From Anolis sagrei (taxonomy: Eukaryota; Chordata; Lepidosauria; Squamata; Anolidae): a stretch of 64,000 nucleotides of DNA. Positions within the stretch are counted from its first letter, which is position 1. Every line of letters starts with the position of its first letter. Below the pieces are notes generated by a model, which searched no databases, had not been told where the DNA came from, and saw nothing but the letters and a program-made list of their open reading frames with translations. Position numbers and translations under genes: made by a program. Positions 30,955-41,048 of this stretch are shown piece by piece. Where the stretch lies: NCBI RefSeq assembly GCF_037176765.1, contig NC_090034.1:3815375-3879374 (forward strand), in the 5' to 3' direction.

Positions 30955-31695
30955 TGCAAATGTATAATGCATTTAGGAAGGATGTCCAAAAATGCATATA
31001 CATTTAATCTATAACTTTAGACACATAGTTAGATAGCAATACTCTCCCCAAAATATATGCACCATTAAATTAAACATATATTTCAAAACACTCCCACACA
31101 GACACTGCTGTGTTTTACTGAGTGTCTTGTTTAAATTGAGTGGGTTTTACTTTTGTGGGTGTAGTTTAGGTGTTGTTGATGCTTTGATATTGTGTTGTTA
31201 CTGATGTTGATACTGATGTTGATATATTTGACTGTATTTTATGTGTTGTGGCACTTATGTGTGCCCTGAGTCCCTTTCAGTGATGGTGGTGGGATATAAA
31301 TAAAGTTGTTATTTTTGTTATTATTATTATTCAAGAGATGGCTCACTCCTTATTCCCCTTTGATCTTTTCCATTCATTTATGTTTATATAATAAACATAT
31401 AGCACATTTAAGGGGTCCCAGAACGTATATACCTTCAACTGCCTATAATTCTGGGTTAGACACATAGACAGCAATTCTTTTTCCAAAAAATGTATGCACC
31501 ATTAAATTAAACATCTCTAAGCACCTTCCCAAAGATATTATCCAAAGGGTAGCCCACTCCTTATCCCTTCCACCCTCTCATAAATATATAACCCTTTAAT
31601 TGCTTACAATTCTGAAATTATAATACACATACACATATTTTCCAAAATTAAATACACATCACAAAGCATCTCCCCAGTCAGTCTCTTCCATTCCT
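30955..31695. repeat. Decayed three-copy AT-rich tandem repeat with an L2 tail inside
   Basis: Three related blocks (about 30955-31100, 31385-31530 and 31570-31695) share GACACATAG, ATGCACCATTAAATTAAACAT and similar. Between the first two, 31140-31330 is an L2 3' end (CCCTGAGTCCCTTTC, GGATATAAATAAAG). The blocks are strongly diverged, so the duplication is old. Confidence 0.6.
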
Positions 31696-31869
31696 TATTC
31701 GCTTTGCCTTCTCAAATATTAACGGGAATTATAGTATGTATGTGTATGATTCCAAACTATGATTTCGAACTTACACGATTTTAATTGCTGTTTTAACAAT
31801 GTATGTTTTATTGTAATTATGATTTTTTTAAGAATCTGTTTGTTCATTGGGCATCGAATTGTTGCCGGT

Positions 31870-32145
31870 TGTGAGGCCGCCCTTAGTCCTCCTGTGTGGT
31901 GAAAAGGGTGGGGTACAAGTATGGGAAATAATAATGTATACGTGTTTTCCCAAAATGTGTACCCAGATTGGGGCTGGACTAGGCGTTCCAGGTAGTCTAT
32001 ATGAATATATATTTTGTTGAAGGCTTCCAAGATCGGAATCACCTCTGAAGATAGCATTAGCCACAGATGCAGGTGAAACGTTAGGAGAGAATGCTACTGG
32101 AATGTGGCCACACAGCCCAAAAAACTCACAGCAACCCTGTGTGTG
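31870..32145 (+). mobile_element. L2 tail and diverged Penelope-like terminal repeat
   Basis: 31870-31945 has L2 tail features (GGCCGCCCTTAGTCCTCC, AAGGGTGGGGTACAAGTATG). 31995-32140 is a diverged Penelope-type terminal repeat, with CTGAAGATAG and GATGCAGGTGAAACGTT in place of the usual hammerhead-like core. Confidence 0.5.
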
Positions 32146-32185
32146 CGTGTTTTCCAAATATGTGCTTCATCTTAAATTAACTACA

Positions 32186-33960
32186 AAACCTCGCCCCCAG
32201 TTTGAGGCCTTCTCCCTTTGTCCCTCCAGCCCCGTTGAGGCCTTCAGGCCCCGAGGAGGGCCGGTTTGAGGCCTGGGGCCTTGCCCCCCATTTCTCCCCC
32301 ATTTGAGGCCTTGCACCCCATTCCTCCCACATTCGAGGCCTTGTCTGAGCGCTTGTCCCCATTCGAGACCTTGCCCTGTTTCTCCCATCTGAGGCCTTGC
32401 CTCTGTTTGAGGCCTTGTCCTCTATTTGAGGCATTTCCCCTCATTTGGGGCCTTGCCCCCCGTCTGGGGCCTTGCCCCCCCATTTGAGACCTTGCCCTAA
32501 GTTTGAGGCCTTCTCCCCCGTTTGAAGCCTTGTTTGAGATCTTGCCCACCATTTGAGGCCTTGTCTGAGGGTTTGTCCCCCATTTGAGGCCTTGCCCTAA
32601 GTTTGAGACATTGTCCCCCATTTGAGACCTTGCCCACAATTTGAGGCCTTGTTTGAGGTCTTCTCCCCAGTTTGGGACCTTGTTTGAAGGCTTGTCCCCC
32701 ATTTGAGGCCTTGCCCCAAGTTTGAGGCCTTCTCCCCCATTTAAGGCCGTTTGAGGGCTTGTCCCCCATTTGAGGCCTTGCCCTAAGTTAGAGGCCTTCT
32801 CCCCCATTTGAGGCCTTGTTTGAGGGCTTGTCCCCCATTTAAGGCCTTGCCTTAAGTCTGAGGCATTTTCCCTCGTTTGGGACCTTGTTTGAGGGCTTCT
32901 CCCCCGTTTGGGACCTTGCCCTAAGTTTGAGGCCTTGTCCCATTTGAGACCTTGCTCTAAGTTTGAGGTCTTGCCCCCCCCGTCTGAGGCCTTGTTTGGG
33001 GGCTTGTCCCCCATTTGAGGCCTCCCCCCGTTTGAGGCCTTGCCCCTCATTTGGGGCTTAGCCCCCCGTCTGAGGCCTTGTTTGAGGGCTTGTCCACAAT
33101 TTGAGGCCTTGTCCCCCCGTTTGAGGGCTTCTCCCCCCATTTGAGGCCTTGCCTTAAGTGTGAGGCCTTCTCTCCAGTTTGGGGCCTTGTTTGAGGGCTT
33201 GTCCCTCTATTTGAGGCCCTGCCCTAAACCTGAGGCCCTGTTTGAGGCCTTCTCTCCAGTTTAGGACCTTGTTTGAGGGCATGTCCCCCATTTGAGGCCT
33301 TGCCCTAAGTTTGAGGCCTTCTCCCCCATTTGAGGGCTTGTCCCCCGTTTGAAGCCTTGTTTAGGGGCTTGTCCCCCATTTGAGGCCTTGCCCTAAGTTT
33401 GAGGCCTTGTTTGAGGCCATCTCCCCCGTTTGAGGTCTTGTTTAGGGGCTTCTCCCCCATTTGAGGCCTTGCCCTAAGTTTGAGGTCTTGTCCATAATTT
33501 GAGGCCTTCTCCCCAGTTTGGGACCTTGTCCCCCATTTGAGACCTTGCCCTAAGTTTGAGGCCTTGTGTGCGGCCTTGTCCCCCGTTTCTGGCCTTGTTT
33601 GGGGCCTTGTCCCCCATTTGAGGCCTTGCCCACAATTTGAGGCCTTGTTTGAAGCCTTCTCCCCAGTTTGGGAACTTGTCCCCCATTTGAGGCCTTGCCC
33701 TAAGTTTGAAGCCTTGTTTGAGGTCTTCTCCCTCATCTGAGGCCTTGTTTGAGTGCTTGCCCACCATCTGAGGCCTTGCCCTAAGTTTGGGGCCTTGTTT
33801 GAGGCCTTCTCCCCCGTTTGGGACCTTGCCCTAAGTTTGAGGCCTTGTCCACAATTTGAGGCCTTCTCCCCAGTTTGGAGCCTTGTTTGAGAGCTTTCCC
33901 CGCATTTGAGGCCTCGTCCACAATCTGAGGCCTTGTTTGAGGCCTTCTTCCCCCCCTTGA
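32186..33960 (-). repeat. TMEM11 intron-1 minisatellite, about 20-bp unit
   Basis: Around 85 units carry the landmark TTTGAGGCCTTG, spaced mostly 20 bases with 12-base variants. The minus strand, which is the TMEM11 sense strand, is G-rich with GGGGGA runs. An 80-base segment adjoining exon 1 (33955-34035, TCCCCTTTGTCCCCCCAGCC) is copied at the far end (32196-32280). The array seems to have grown from the first bases of the intron. A 298-codon open frame here is an artefact. Confidence 0.93.
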
Positions 33961-34056
33961 GGCCTCGTCCCCTTTGTCCCCCCAGCCCCATTGAGGCCTA
34001 CAGGTCCCGGGGAGGGCCGGGCGGAGGCCTGGGGGGCCTGTCCGTGCGGGGCTCAC

Positions 34057-34145
34057 CTCTCCCGGGCGGCGAGGGCGCCTCCCGCCGCGGCGCCTCCGCT
34101 GCCTGCGCTGCCGGGCCCCGCGCGCCTCCGTCCCCAGGCCGCCAT
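34057..34145 (-). CDS. TMEM11: TMEM11 exon 1 (residues 1-29)
   Basis: It encodes MAAWGRRRAGPGSAGS followed by a Gly/Ala-rich stretch and ALAARE. The start matches the vertebrate TMEM11 N-terminus (MAAWGRRR). The start codon (34145-34143) has A at -3 and G at +4. The exon ends GAGAG before a consensus GTGAGC donor (34056-34051), leaving two bases that join the first base of exon 2 to form arginine 30. Compared with human, the low-complexity region is longer, making the protein 201 rather than 192 residues. The segment is extremely GC-rich. Confidence 0.93.
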
Positions 34146-34202
34146 CTTGGCAAATGCCTCCGCCGTGTGGGAGAAAGGAGGGGACGCCCCCCGGCGCACG
34201 AC

Positions 34203-34214
34203 GGGAAATGTAGT
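34203..34214 (-). promoter_or_regulatory. ZNF143/SBS-like motif
   Basis: On the minus strand it reads ACTACATTTCCC, the core of the ZNF143 (Staf) site common in CpG promoters. It lies about 60 bases upstream of the TMEM11 start codon. Confidence 0.6.
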
Positions 34215-34340
34215 CCTCAAGGGGGCGGAGCCAGCGCCGAAAGGAAGGAGGCCGGCCCGCGTGCGGGAAAGGCCCGGACTCCAAGCCCCAGGGTGCTTTG
34301 CGGAGGAGGCGGAGGAAGGCCTCCCAAAGAGCCCGCGCGA

Positions 34341-34361
34341 CTCCTTCTGGGTAATGTAGTT
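34341..34361 (-). promoter_or_regulatory. Second ZNF143/SBS-like motif
   Basis: On the minus strand it reads AACTACATTACCCAGAAGG, close to the full-length ZNF143 consensus ACTACAATTCCCAGAATGC. It lies about 200 bases upstream of the start codon. Confidence 0.6.
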
Positions 34362-34384
34362 CCCACGCTGCTTATGAGGCAGGG

Positions 34385-34577
34385 ATTGGTGGGCAAGCAT
34401 ACAGATCAGCAGAAGACTTGAAGAACCCACCTGGACACAACATACTCTTATTGGAGAACACAGAGAAGCCACTGGAATCCACAAGAAGCAGGTGGACAAT
34501 TTCAACAGAAAGGAGGAAACAATGAAAATGAACAAAACTTCACTACCAATATTAAAAAAATTCTAAAATTAGGACAA
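34385..34577 (+). mobile_element. Penelope-like GIY-YIG fragment next to the TMEM11 promoter
   Basis: It contains CCACCTGGACACAACATAC, GTGGACAATTTCAACAGAAAG and ATGAAAATGAACAAAAC, the C-terminal coding end, without the terminal repeat. It begins within 30 bases of the second ZNF143-like site. Confidence 0.7.
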
Positions 34578-37500
34578 TAATTAAAGATCTGTACAGGAAG
34601 GATAACAATATCGAGGATAGTTTTGACGGTGTGGTGAATGAATTAGAACCAGACATCCTGAGGAGTGAGGTGGAATGGACCTTAAGAAGCATTGCTAACA
34701 ACAAGGCAGCAGGAGACGACGGGATCCTAGCTGAACTGCTGGCAAGGACCTAACAGAAGCTGAAGAGATCAAGAGAAGGTGGCGAGACTATACAGAAGAT
34801 CTGTATAGGAAGGATAATAATATCGAGGATAGTTTTGACGGTGTGGTGAATGAATTAGAACCAGACATCCTGAGGAGTGAGGTGGAATGGGCCTTAAGAA
34901 GCATTGCTAACAACAAGGCAGCAGGAGATGACGAGATCCTAGCTGAACTGCTGGCAAGGACCTAACAGAAGCTGAAGAGATCAAGAGAAGGTGGCGAGAC
35001 TATACAGAAGATCTGTATAGGAAGGATAATAATATCGAGGATAGTTTTGATGGTGTGGTGAATGAATTAGAACCAGACATCCTGAGGAGTGAGGTTGAAT
35101 GGGCCTTAAGAAGCATTGCTAACAACAAGGCAGCAGGAGACGACGGGATCCTAGCTGAACTGCTGGCAAGGACCTAACAGAAGCTGAAGAGATCAAGAGA
35201 AGGTGGCGAGACTATACAGAAGATCTGTATAGGAAGGATAATAATATCGAGGATAGTTTTGACGGTGTGGTGAATGAATTAGAACCAGACATCCTGAGGA
35301 GTGAGGTGGAATGGGCCTTAAGAAGCATTGCTAACAACAAGGCAGCAGGAGATGACGAGATCCTAGCTGAACTGCTGGCAAGGACCTAACAGAAGCTGAA
35401 GAGATCAAGAGAAGGTGGCGAGACTATACAGAAGATCTGTATAGGAAGGATAATAATATCGAGGATAGTTTTGATGGTGTGGTGAATGAATTAGAACCAG
35501 ACATCCTGAGGAGTGAGGTTGAATGGGCCTTAAGAAGCATTGCTAACAACAAGGCAGCAGGAGATGACGAGATCCTAGCTGAACTGCTGGCAAGGACCTA
35601 ACAGAAGCTGAAGAGATCAAGAGAAGGTGGCGAGACTATACAGAAGATCTGTATAGGAAGGATAATAATATCGAGGATAGTTTTGACGGTGTGGTGAATG
35701 AATTAGAACCAGACATCCTGAGGAGTGAGGTTGAATGGGCCTTAAGAAGCATTGCTAACAACAAGGCAGCAGGAGACGACGGGATCCTAGCTGAACTGCT
35801 GGCAAGGACCTAACAGAAGCTGAAGAGATCAAGAGAAGGTGGCGAGACTATACAGAAGATCTGTATAGGAGGGATAATAATATCGAGGATAGTTTTGACG
35901 GTGTGGTGAATGAATTAGAACCAGACATCCTGAGGAGTGAGGTGGAATGGACCTTAAGAAGCATTGCTAACAACAAGGCAGCAGGAGACGACGGGATCCT
36001 AGCTGAACTGCTGGCAAGGACCTAACAGAAGCTGAAGAGATCAAGAGAAGGTGGCGAGACTATACAGAAGATCTGTATAGGAAGGATAATAATATCGAGG
36101 ATAGTTTTGACGGTGTGGTGAATGAATTAGAACCAGACATCCTGAGGAGTGAGGTGGAATGGGCCTTAAGAAGCATTGCTAACAACAAGGCAGCAGGAGA
36201 CGACGGGATCCCAGCTGAACTGTTCAAAATCTTAAAAGATGATGCTGTCAAGGTGATGCATGCCATTTGCCAGCAAATATGGAAAACACAAGAATGGCCA
36301 TCAGACTGGAAAAAATCAACTTATATCCCCATACCAAAAAAGGGAAATGCGAAAGACTGCTCAAACTTCCGTACAGTGGCCCTTATTTCTCCTCATGCCA
36401 GGAAGGTAATGCTCAAGATCCTGCAAGGAAGAAGACTCCAGCAAGACATGGAGCGAGAGTTGCCAGACGTTCAAGCTGGGTTGAGAAAAGGCAGAGGAAC
36501 CAGAGACCAGATTGCCAATATCCGCTGGAGAATGGAGAAAGGCAGGGAGTTCCAGAGAAACATCTACTTCTGCTTCATTGATTCTTCTAAAGCCTTGGAC
36601 TGTGTGGATCATCATAAATTGTGGCAAGTTCTTGGTGGGATGGGCATCCCAAGCCCCCTTCCCTCTCTCCTGAGGAATCTGTACAAGGACCAAGGAGCCA
36701 CAGTCAGAACTGACCACGGAACAGGAGACGGGTTCAAGATTGGGAAAGGCGTCCGGCAAGGCTGCATCCTCTCACCCAACCTTTTTAACGTGTATGCAGA
36801 ACACATCATGCGAGGATGTGCGGGGCTTGAGGAATGCAAAGCTGGGGTGAAAATTGCTGGAAGAAACATTCACAACCTCAGATATGCAGATGACACCACT
36901 CTGATGGCCGAAAGCGAGGAGGAGCCGAGGAGCCTTCAAACCAAGGTGAAAGAAGAAAGCGCAAAAGCCGGGTTGCAGCTAAACGTCAAAAAAACCAAGA
37001 TCATGGCAACAAGAATGATTGACAACTGGAAAACAGAGGGAGAAAATGTGGAGGCCGTGACAGGGTTTGTATTTCTAGGCGCAAAGATGAGTGCAGACGC
37101 AGACTGTGGCCAGGAAATCAGAAGACGCTTCCTTCTTGATAAAATAGTGAAGAGTAGAGACATCAGACTGGCAACAAAGATCCATTGCCTAGTCCAAGCC
37201 ATGGTCTTCCCTGTAGTCACCTACGGATGTGAGAGCTGGACCTTAGGGAAGGCTGAGCGAAGGAAGATCGATGCTTTTGAGCTGTGGTGTTGGAGGAAAG
37301 TCCTGAGAGTGCCTTGGACTGCGAGAAGATCCAACCCGTCCATCCTCCAGGAAAGAAAGCCCGACTAAAGCTCACTGGAGGGAAGGAGACTAGAGACAAA
37401 GCTGAAGTCCTTTGACCACATCATGAGGAGACAGCAAAGCCTAGAGAAGACAATGATGCTGGGGAAAGTGGAAAGCAAAAGGAAGAGGGGCCGACCAAGG

Positions 37501-37644
37501 GAAAGATGGATGGATGGCATCCTTGAAGTGACTGGACTGACCTTGAAGGAGCTGGGGGTGGTGACGGCCGACAGGGAGCTCTGGCGTGGGCTGGTCCATG
37601 AGGTCACGAAGAGTCGGAGACGACTGAACGAATGAACAACAACA
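34578..37644 (+). mobile_element. BovB (RTE clade) LINE with internal 212-bp array
   Basis: After the array, an uninterrupted frame 36115-37368 encodes 417 residues of ORF2. RT motif A appears as CFIDSSKALDCVDHHKLW, motif B as GVRQGCILSPNLFNVY, and the catalytic motif C as NLRYADDTTLMAES. It continues to VFPVVTYGCESWTLGKAE. The last domain continues in another frame at 37423-37635 (MLGKVESKRKRGRPRERWMD). The 3' end is GACTGAACGAATG plus AAC units. The endonuclease domain is missing, so the copy is 5'-truncated and dead, but the long frame suggests it is young. Confidence 0.93.
34586..36069 (+). repeat. Seven tandem copies of a 212-bp BovB RT segment
   Basis: The landmark GATCTGTATAGGAAGG starts at 34586 (one-base variant), 34798, 35010, 35222, 35434, 35646 and 35858, with the full-length element entered at 36070. 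Every period is exactly 212. One frame encodes IKRRWRDYTEDLYRK, LEPDILRSEVEW and SIANNKAAGDD. Since 212 is not a multiple of three, the frame changes at each junction. Variants (GAC/GATGGTG, GTGGAA/GTTGAA, GACGGG/GATGAG) alternate in a dimer-like pattern. Confidence 0.97.
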
Positions 37645-37645
37645 C

Positions 37646-38400
37646 AATTAAAGAGGAACACTCAGATAACAGGAATTCCAGACAGGAAACAATCACGGCC
37701 AGCGAACACCTCCCAACACAGGGTTCCCCCAGGCAGCAACCAGCAAGGCTTTGAAACTGCAAGGCCATTCAATGCTAAACAAATTCAATGCTAATGGAGC
37801 AACACTGCTAATCAATGCTAATCAAATTCAATTCTAATGGCAACATTCACACTGGCCTCAAGCTCACAAGAGTTCCTTCTCCCTCCCTGGATATTATTCC
37901 ACAGATATATAAACTCTACTTGCATAGTTTTTTTAAAAAATATTGGTAGCCAGATTTTGTTTTCTGATGGTCTTTGGCGCCCCCTCTGACACCCCCTGGC
38001 GACCCCTCCAGGGGCCCTGACCCCCAGATTGAGAAACACTGGCCTGGAAGAATCCTCCACCAACAGACCTCACAACCTCTGAGGATTCCTGCCATAAATG
38101 TGGGTGAAACGTCAGGAGAGAATGCTGCTGGAAATCTCACAGCAATCCACTGAGTTGTTTGTTCTGCACCACAGTTGCACAAGGTGGAGGATTCTTCCAG
38201 GCCAGTGTTTCTCAATCTGGGGGTCAGGGCCCCTGGAGGGGTCGCCAGGGGGTGTCAGAGGGGGCGCCAAAGACCATCAGAAAACAAAATCTGGCTACCA
38301 ATATTTTTTAAAAAACTCTAAAATTAGAACAGCACAACAACAGAGAGGGAACAAACAAGGACATCTAATCACCTCTCAACAAAAGATTGCTCCAGGCACT
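37646..38400 (+). mobile_element. Penelope-like sequence, older and younger pieces
   Basis: 37646-37920 matches the subfamily at 1.9-3.8 kb (CCCAGGCAGCAACCAGCAAGG, ATTCCACAGATATATAAAC). 38060-38120 is a terminal repeat with CTGAGGATTCCTGCC and GTGGGTGAAACGTC. 38325-38400 is the younger type. It contains the foldback described separately. Confidence 0.6.
37925..38320. repeat. Long foldback: 137-bp arms around a 121-bp loop
   Basis: 37925-38061 and 38183-38320 are near-perfect reverse complements. Each arm joins a Penelope coding end (AATATTGGTAGCCAGATTTTG), a SPIN-like end (CCCAGATTGAGAAACACTGG) and GGAAGAATCCTCCACC. The loop carries a Penelope terminal repeat. Confidence 0.9.
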
Positions 38401-38413
38401 GCCAGGCCATCAA

Positions 38414-38632
38414 ATTAGGAAGAACTTCCTGACTGTGAGAGCCGTTCAGCAGTGGAACTCTCTGCCCCAGAGTGTGGTGGAGGCTCCTTCTTTGGAAGCT
38501 TTTAAGCAGAGGCTGGATGGCCATCTGTCAGGGGTGATTTGAATGCAATATTCCTGCTTCTTGGCAGAATGGGGTTGGACTGGATGATTGTCCATGAGGT
38601 CTCTTCCAACTCTTGGATTCTATGATTCTATG
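38414..38632 (+). mobile_element. CR1 LINE 3' end
   Basis: The coding tail GAAGAACTTCCTGACTGTG leads to GGAGGCTCCTTCTTTGGAAG and the 3' UTR, ending in ATTCTATG repeats, the CR1 terminal octamer. Confidence 0.9.
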
Positions 38633-38872
38633 AAATGCTAATCAAGGTGGTCACCCCTAGCTCCAACAGACAAGAGTCCTTTGTCCCACCCTGGTCATTC
38701 CACAGATATATAAACCCTTTTTCCTAGTTCCAACAGACCTCACTACCTCTGAAGATGCTTGCCATAGATGCAGGCGAAACGTCAGGAAAAAATGCCTCTA
38801 GAACATGGCCATATAGCCCGAAAAACCTACAACAACCCAGTGAAACAACCCATGAAAGCCGTCGACAATACA
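38633..38872 (+). mobile_element. Penelope-like terminal repeat
   Basis: TGCTAATCAAGGTGGTCA through CCTACAACAACCCAGTG, with a hammerhead-like motif at 38749-38783 and the end AAAGCCGTCGACAATACAG. Confidence 0.65.
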
Positions 38873-38950
38873 GTAAACACAGTATTTTCCGTTGGTCATG
38901 GGGGTTCTGTGAGGGAAGTTTGGCCCAATTCCATCATTGGTGGAGTTCAG
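38873..38950 (+). mobile_element. SPIN-like hAT fragment
   Basis: ACACAGTATTTTCCGTTGG and TTTGGCCCAATTCCATC match the interior of the SPIN-like copies. Confidence 0.55.
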
Positions 38951-38951
38951 T

Positions 38952-39718
38952 GGTGGAGACGAGGGAGAGAGCCTTTTTGGTGGTGGCCCCTCGACTCTGG
39001 AACTCACTCCCTAGAGACATCAGGCAGGCCCCAACTTTGGCAGTCTTGCGGAGGAGCTTGAAGACGTAGTTGTTCCAGTGTGCCTTCCCGGAATAATGAT
39101 CCTATAGCACTTTGTCCCTCCAAAGCACTTTATATTTTTAGGTCTGCTCGTATGTCTTTCCACAAACGCCACTATTCACCTTTTCGTCCATGCCTCAGCA
39201 CTATTTCCAATTCTAATTTTTACATTTGGCCTTCCCATAGTTTTTAATTGTATGTTGTCTTATTGATAATGTTATATGTTTGAATTGTGCCCGGTGGCGC
39301 AGTGGGTTAAAGCACTGAGCTGCTGAGCTTGTCGATCGAAAGGTCGCAGGTTTGATTCCGGGGAGCGGCGTGAGCTTCCGCTGTCAGCCCTAGCTTCTGC
39401 CAACCTAGCAGTTCGAAAACATGCAAATGTGAGTAGATCAATAGGAAGGTAACGGCGCTCCATGCAGTCATGCTGGCCACATGACCTTGGAGGTGTCTAC
39501 CGACAACGCTGGCTCTTTGGCTTAGAAATGGAGATGAGCACCACACCCCAGAGTCAGACATCACTGGACTTAATGTCAGGGGACTACCTTTACCTTGACC
39601 TTTTATATGTTTATCGTCTATGTTTTATTTTAATTGCTTGTATTGTTGTGTTTGGGCTCGGCCTCATGTAAGCCGCACCGAGTCCCTTGGGGAGATGTAG
39701 CGGGGTACAAATAAAGTG

Positions 39719-39735
<17 letters not shown>
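38952..39735 (+). mobile_element. L2 LINE 3' end interrupted by a SINE
   Basis: The frame reads ETRERAFLVVAPRLWNSLPR and LAVLRRSLKT, the last part of L2 ORF2. The 3' UTR is cut by the SINE at 39286-39600 and ends AGCCGCACCGAGTCCCTTGG plus AATAAA and (TTA)n. Confidence 0.8.
39286..39600 (+). mobile_element. tRNA-derived SINE, complete
   Basis: The head carries an A-box-like GGTGGCGCAGTGGGTTAAAG and a B-box-like AAGGTCGCAGGTTTGATTCC. The body has GCCAACCTAGCAGTTCG and CATGACCTTGGAGGTG. The tail ends GACTTAATGTCAGGGG and CCTTTACCTT. TTATATGTTT occurs on both sides and is the likely target duplication. Confidence 0.75.
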
Positions 39736-39761
<26 letters not shown>

Positions 39762-40003
39762 AGTTAGTTTATCAACAACCATACTCCCTTTCCCTTTTGT
39801 GCCCTCTACCTTTTGTGAGCTCTATATTTTGGGGAGCTAGCCAGTAGTGGAAGTATGCCTCGCTATAATTTGGTTGAGCAGCGTTGCTGATTGTTATATC
39901 TGTCCTGTCTGTTGTCTGGCATTGAATGTTTGCTGTGATCTACCCTGAGTCCCCTTTGGGGTGAAAATGGCGGAATAGAAATGCTTTAAATAATATTTTA
40001 TTT
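39736..40003 (+). mobile_element. (TTA)n tail and a second L2-type 3' tail
   Basis: 39719-39762 is (TTA)n. 39890-39990 has GGCATTGAATGTTTGCTG, TACCCTGAGTCCCCTTTGG and AAAATGGCGGAATAGAAATG, an L2 or L2-tailed SINE end. Confidence 0.55.
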
Positions 40004-40812
40004 ATTTATTTCTCGTGCCAGGGCAGCCAGTCAATTATATTACATTTCTAACAGAACAAAGCAAACAAACAAACAGAGAAAATACAAAATGTGTGAGTTT
40101 GGTAGTTGATTAAAATGCCCTTTGACCAGTATCTGGCCCCTTGGAGTGTTTCTGGTGTTGCTGCAAGAAGGTCCTCCCTTGTGCATGTGGCAGGGCTCAG
40201 GGTGCATTGCAGCAGGTGGTCAGTGGTTTGTTCTTCTCCGCACTCGCATGTCGTGGACTCCACTTTGTGGCCCCATTTCTGAAGGTTGGCTCTGCATCTC
40301 GTGGTGCCAGAGCGCAGTCTGTTCAGCGCCTTCCAAGTTGCCCAGTCCTTTGTGTGCCCAAGGGGGAGTCTCTCATCTGGTATCAGCCATTGGTTGAGGT
40401 TCTGGGTTTGAGCCTGCCACTTTTGGACTCTTGCTTGCTGAGGTGTTCCAGTGAGTGTCTCTGTAGATCTTAGAAAACTATGTCTGGATTTAAGTCGTTG
40501 ATGTGCTGGCTGATACCCAAACAAGGGATGGGCTGGAGATGTCTCTGCCTTGGTCCTTTCACTAATGGCTGCTACTTCCCGGCGGATGTCAGGTGGCGCA
40601 ATACCGGCTAAGGAGTGTAATGTCTCCAGTGGTGTAGGGCGCAGACACCCCGTGATAATGCGGCATGTCTCATTAAGAGCCACATCCACTCTTTTAGTGT
40701 GGTGAGATGTGTTCCACACTGGGCATGCATACTCAGCAGCAGAGTAGCACAGCGCAAGGGCAGATGTCTTCACTGTGTCTGGTTGTGATCCCCAGGTTGT
40801 GCCAGTCATTTT
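40004..40812 (-). mobile_element. Jockey/I-group LINE, ORF2 C-terminus and 3' end
   Basis: The minus-strand frame 40809-40048 gives 253 open codons: GTTWGSQPDTVKTSALALC, YACPVWNTSHHTKRVDVAL, GIAPPDIRREVAAISERTK and CECGEEQTTDHLLQC. The tail at 40004-40020 is (TTTA)n in reverse. It is the most intact C-terminus of this family here. Confidence 0.82.
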
Positions 40813-40860
40813 TATTATTATTTAAATAATAATAATAATAATAACAATAATAATAATAAT

Positions 40861-41000
40861 GTATTGTCGAAGGCTTTCATGGCTGGAATCACTAGGTTAT
40901 TGTGGGTTTTTTTCGGGCTATAGAGCCATGTTCTAGAGGCATTTCTCCTGACGTTTCGCCTGCATCTATGGCAAGCTTCCTCAGAGGTTTGAGGAATAAT
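40861..41000 (-). mobile_element. Penelope-like terminal repeat
   Basis: TATTGTCGAAGGCTTTCATGG, GGGTTTTTTTCGGGCTATAG and a minus-strand hammerhead-like motif near 40948-40985. It sits in an AAT-rich stretch. Confidence 0.65.
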
Positions 41001-41048
41001 AATATTTAAATAATAATAACAACAACAATAATAAATTATTATGATTAT

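Larger units (their letters stand above)
33960..34340 (-). promoter_or_regulatory. TMEM11: CpG-island promoter of TMEM11
   Basis: About 380 bases rich in G, C and CpG cover exon 1 and its upstream side, in contrast with flanks full of transposons. No TATA box is evident, as usual for housekeeping promoters. Two ZNF143-type sites lie within or next to it. Confidence 0.8.

Noticed and set aside
32244-33991. Minus-strand frames of 228-298 codons with repeating KASN-GQGLK-type units
   Set aside because: They result from the 20-bp minisatellite in TMEM11 intron 1. The pattern follows the DNA repeat and is open in several frames.
36115-37368. A 417-codon frame as a host gene
   Set aside because: It is the BovB LINE reverse transcriptase, with RT motifs including YADD and the BovB C-terminus and tail.
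39300-39365. A tRNA gene suggested by A-box and B-box sequences
   Set aside because: The boxes belong to a SINE head; there is no cloverleaf and the SINE body and tail follow.
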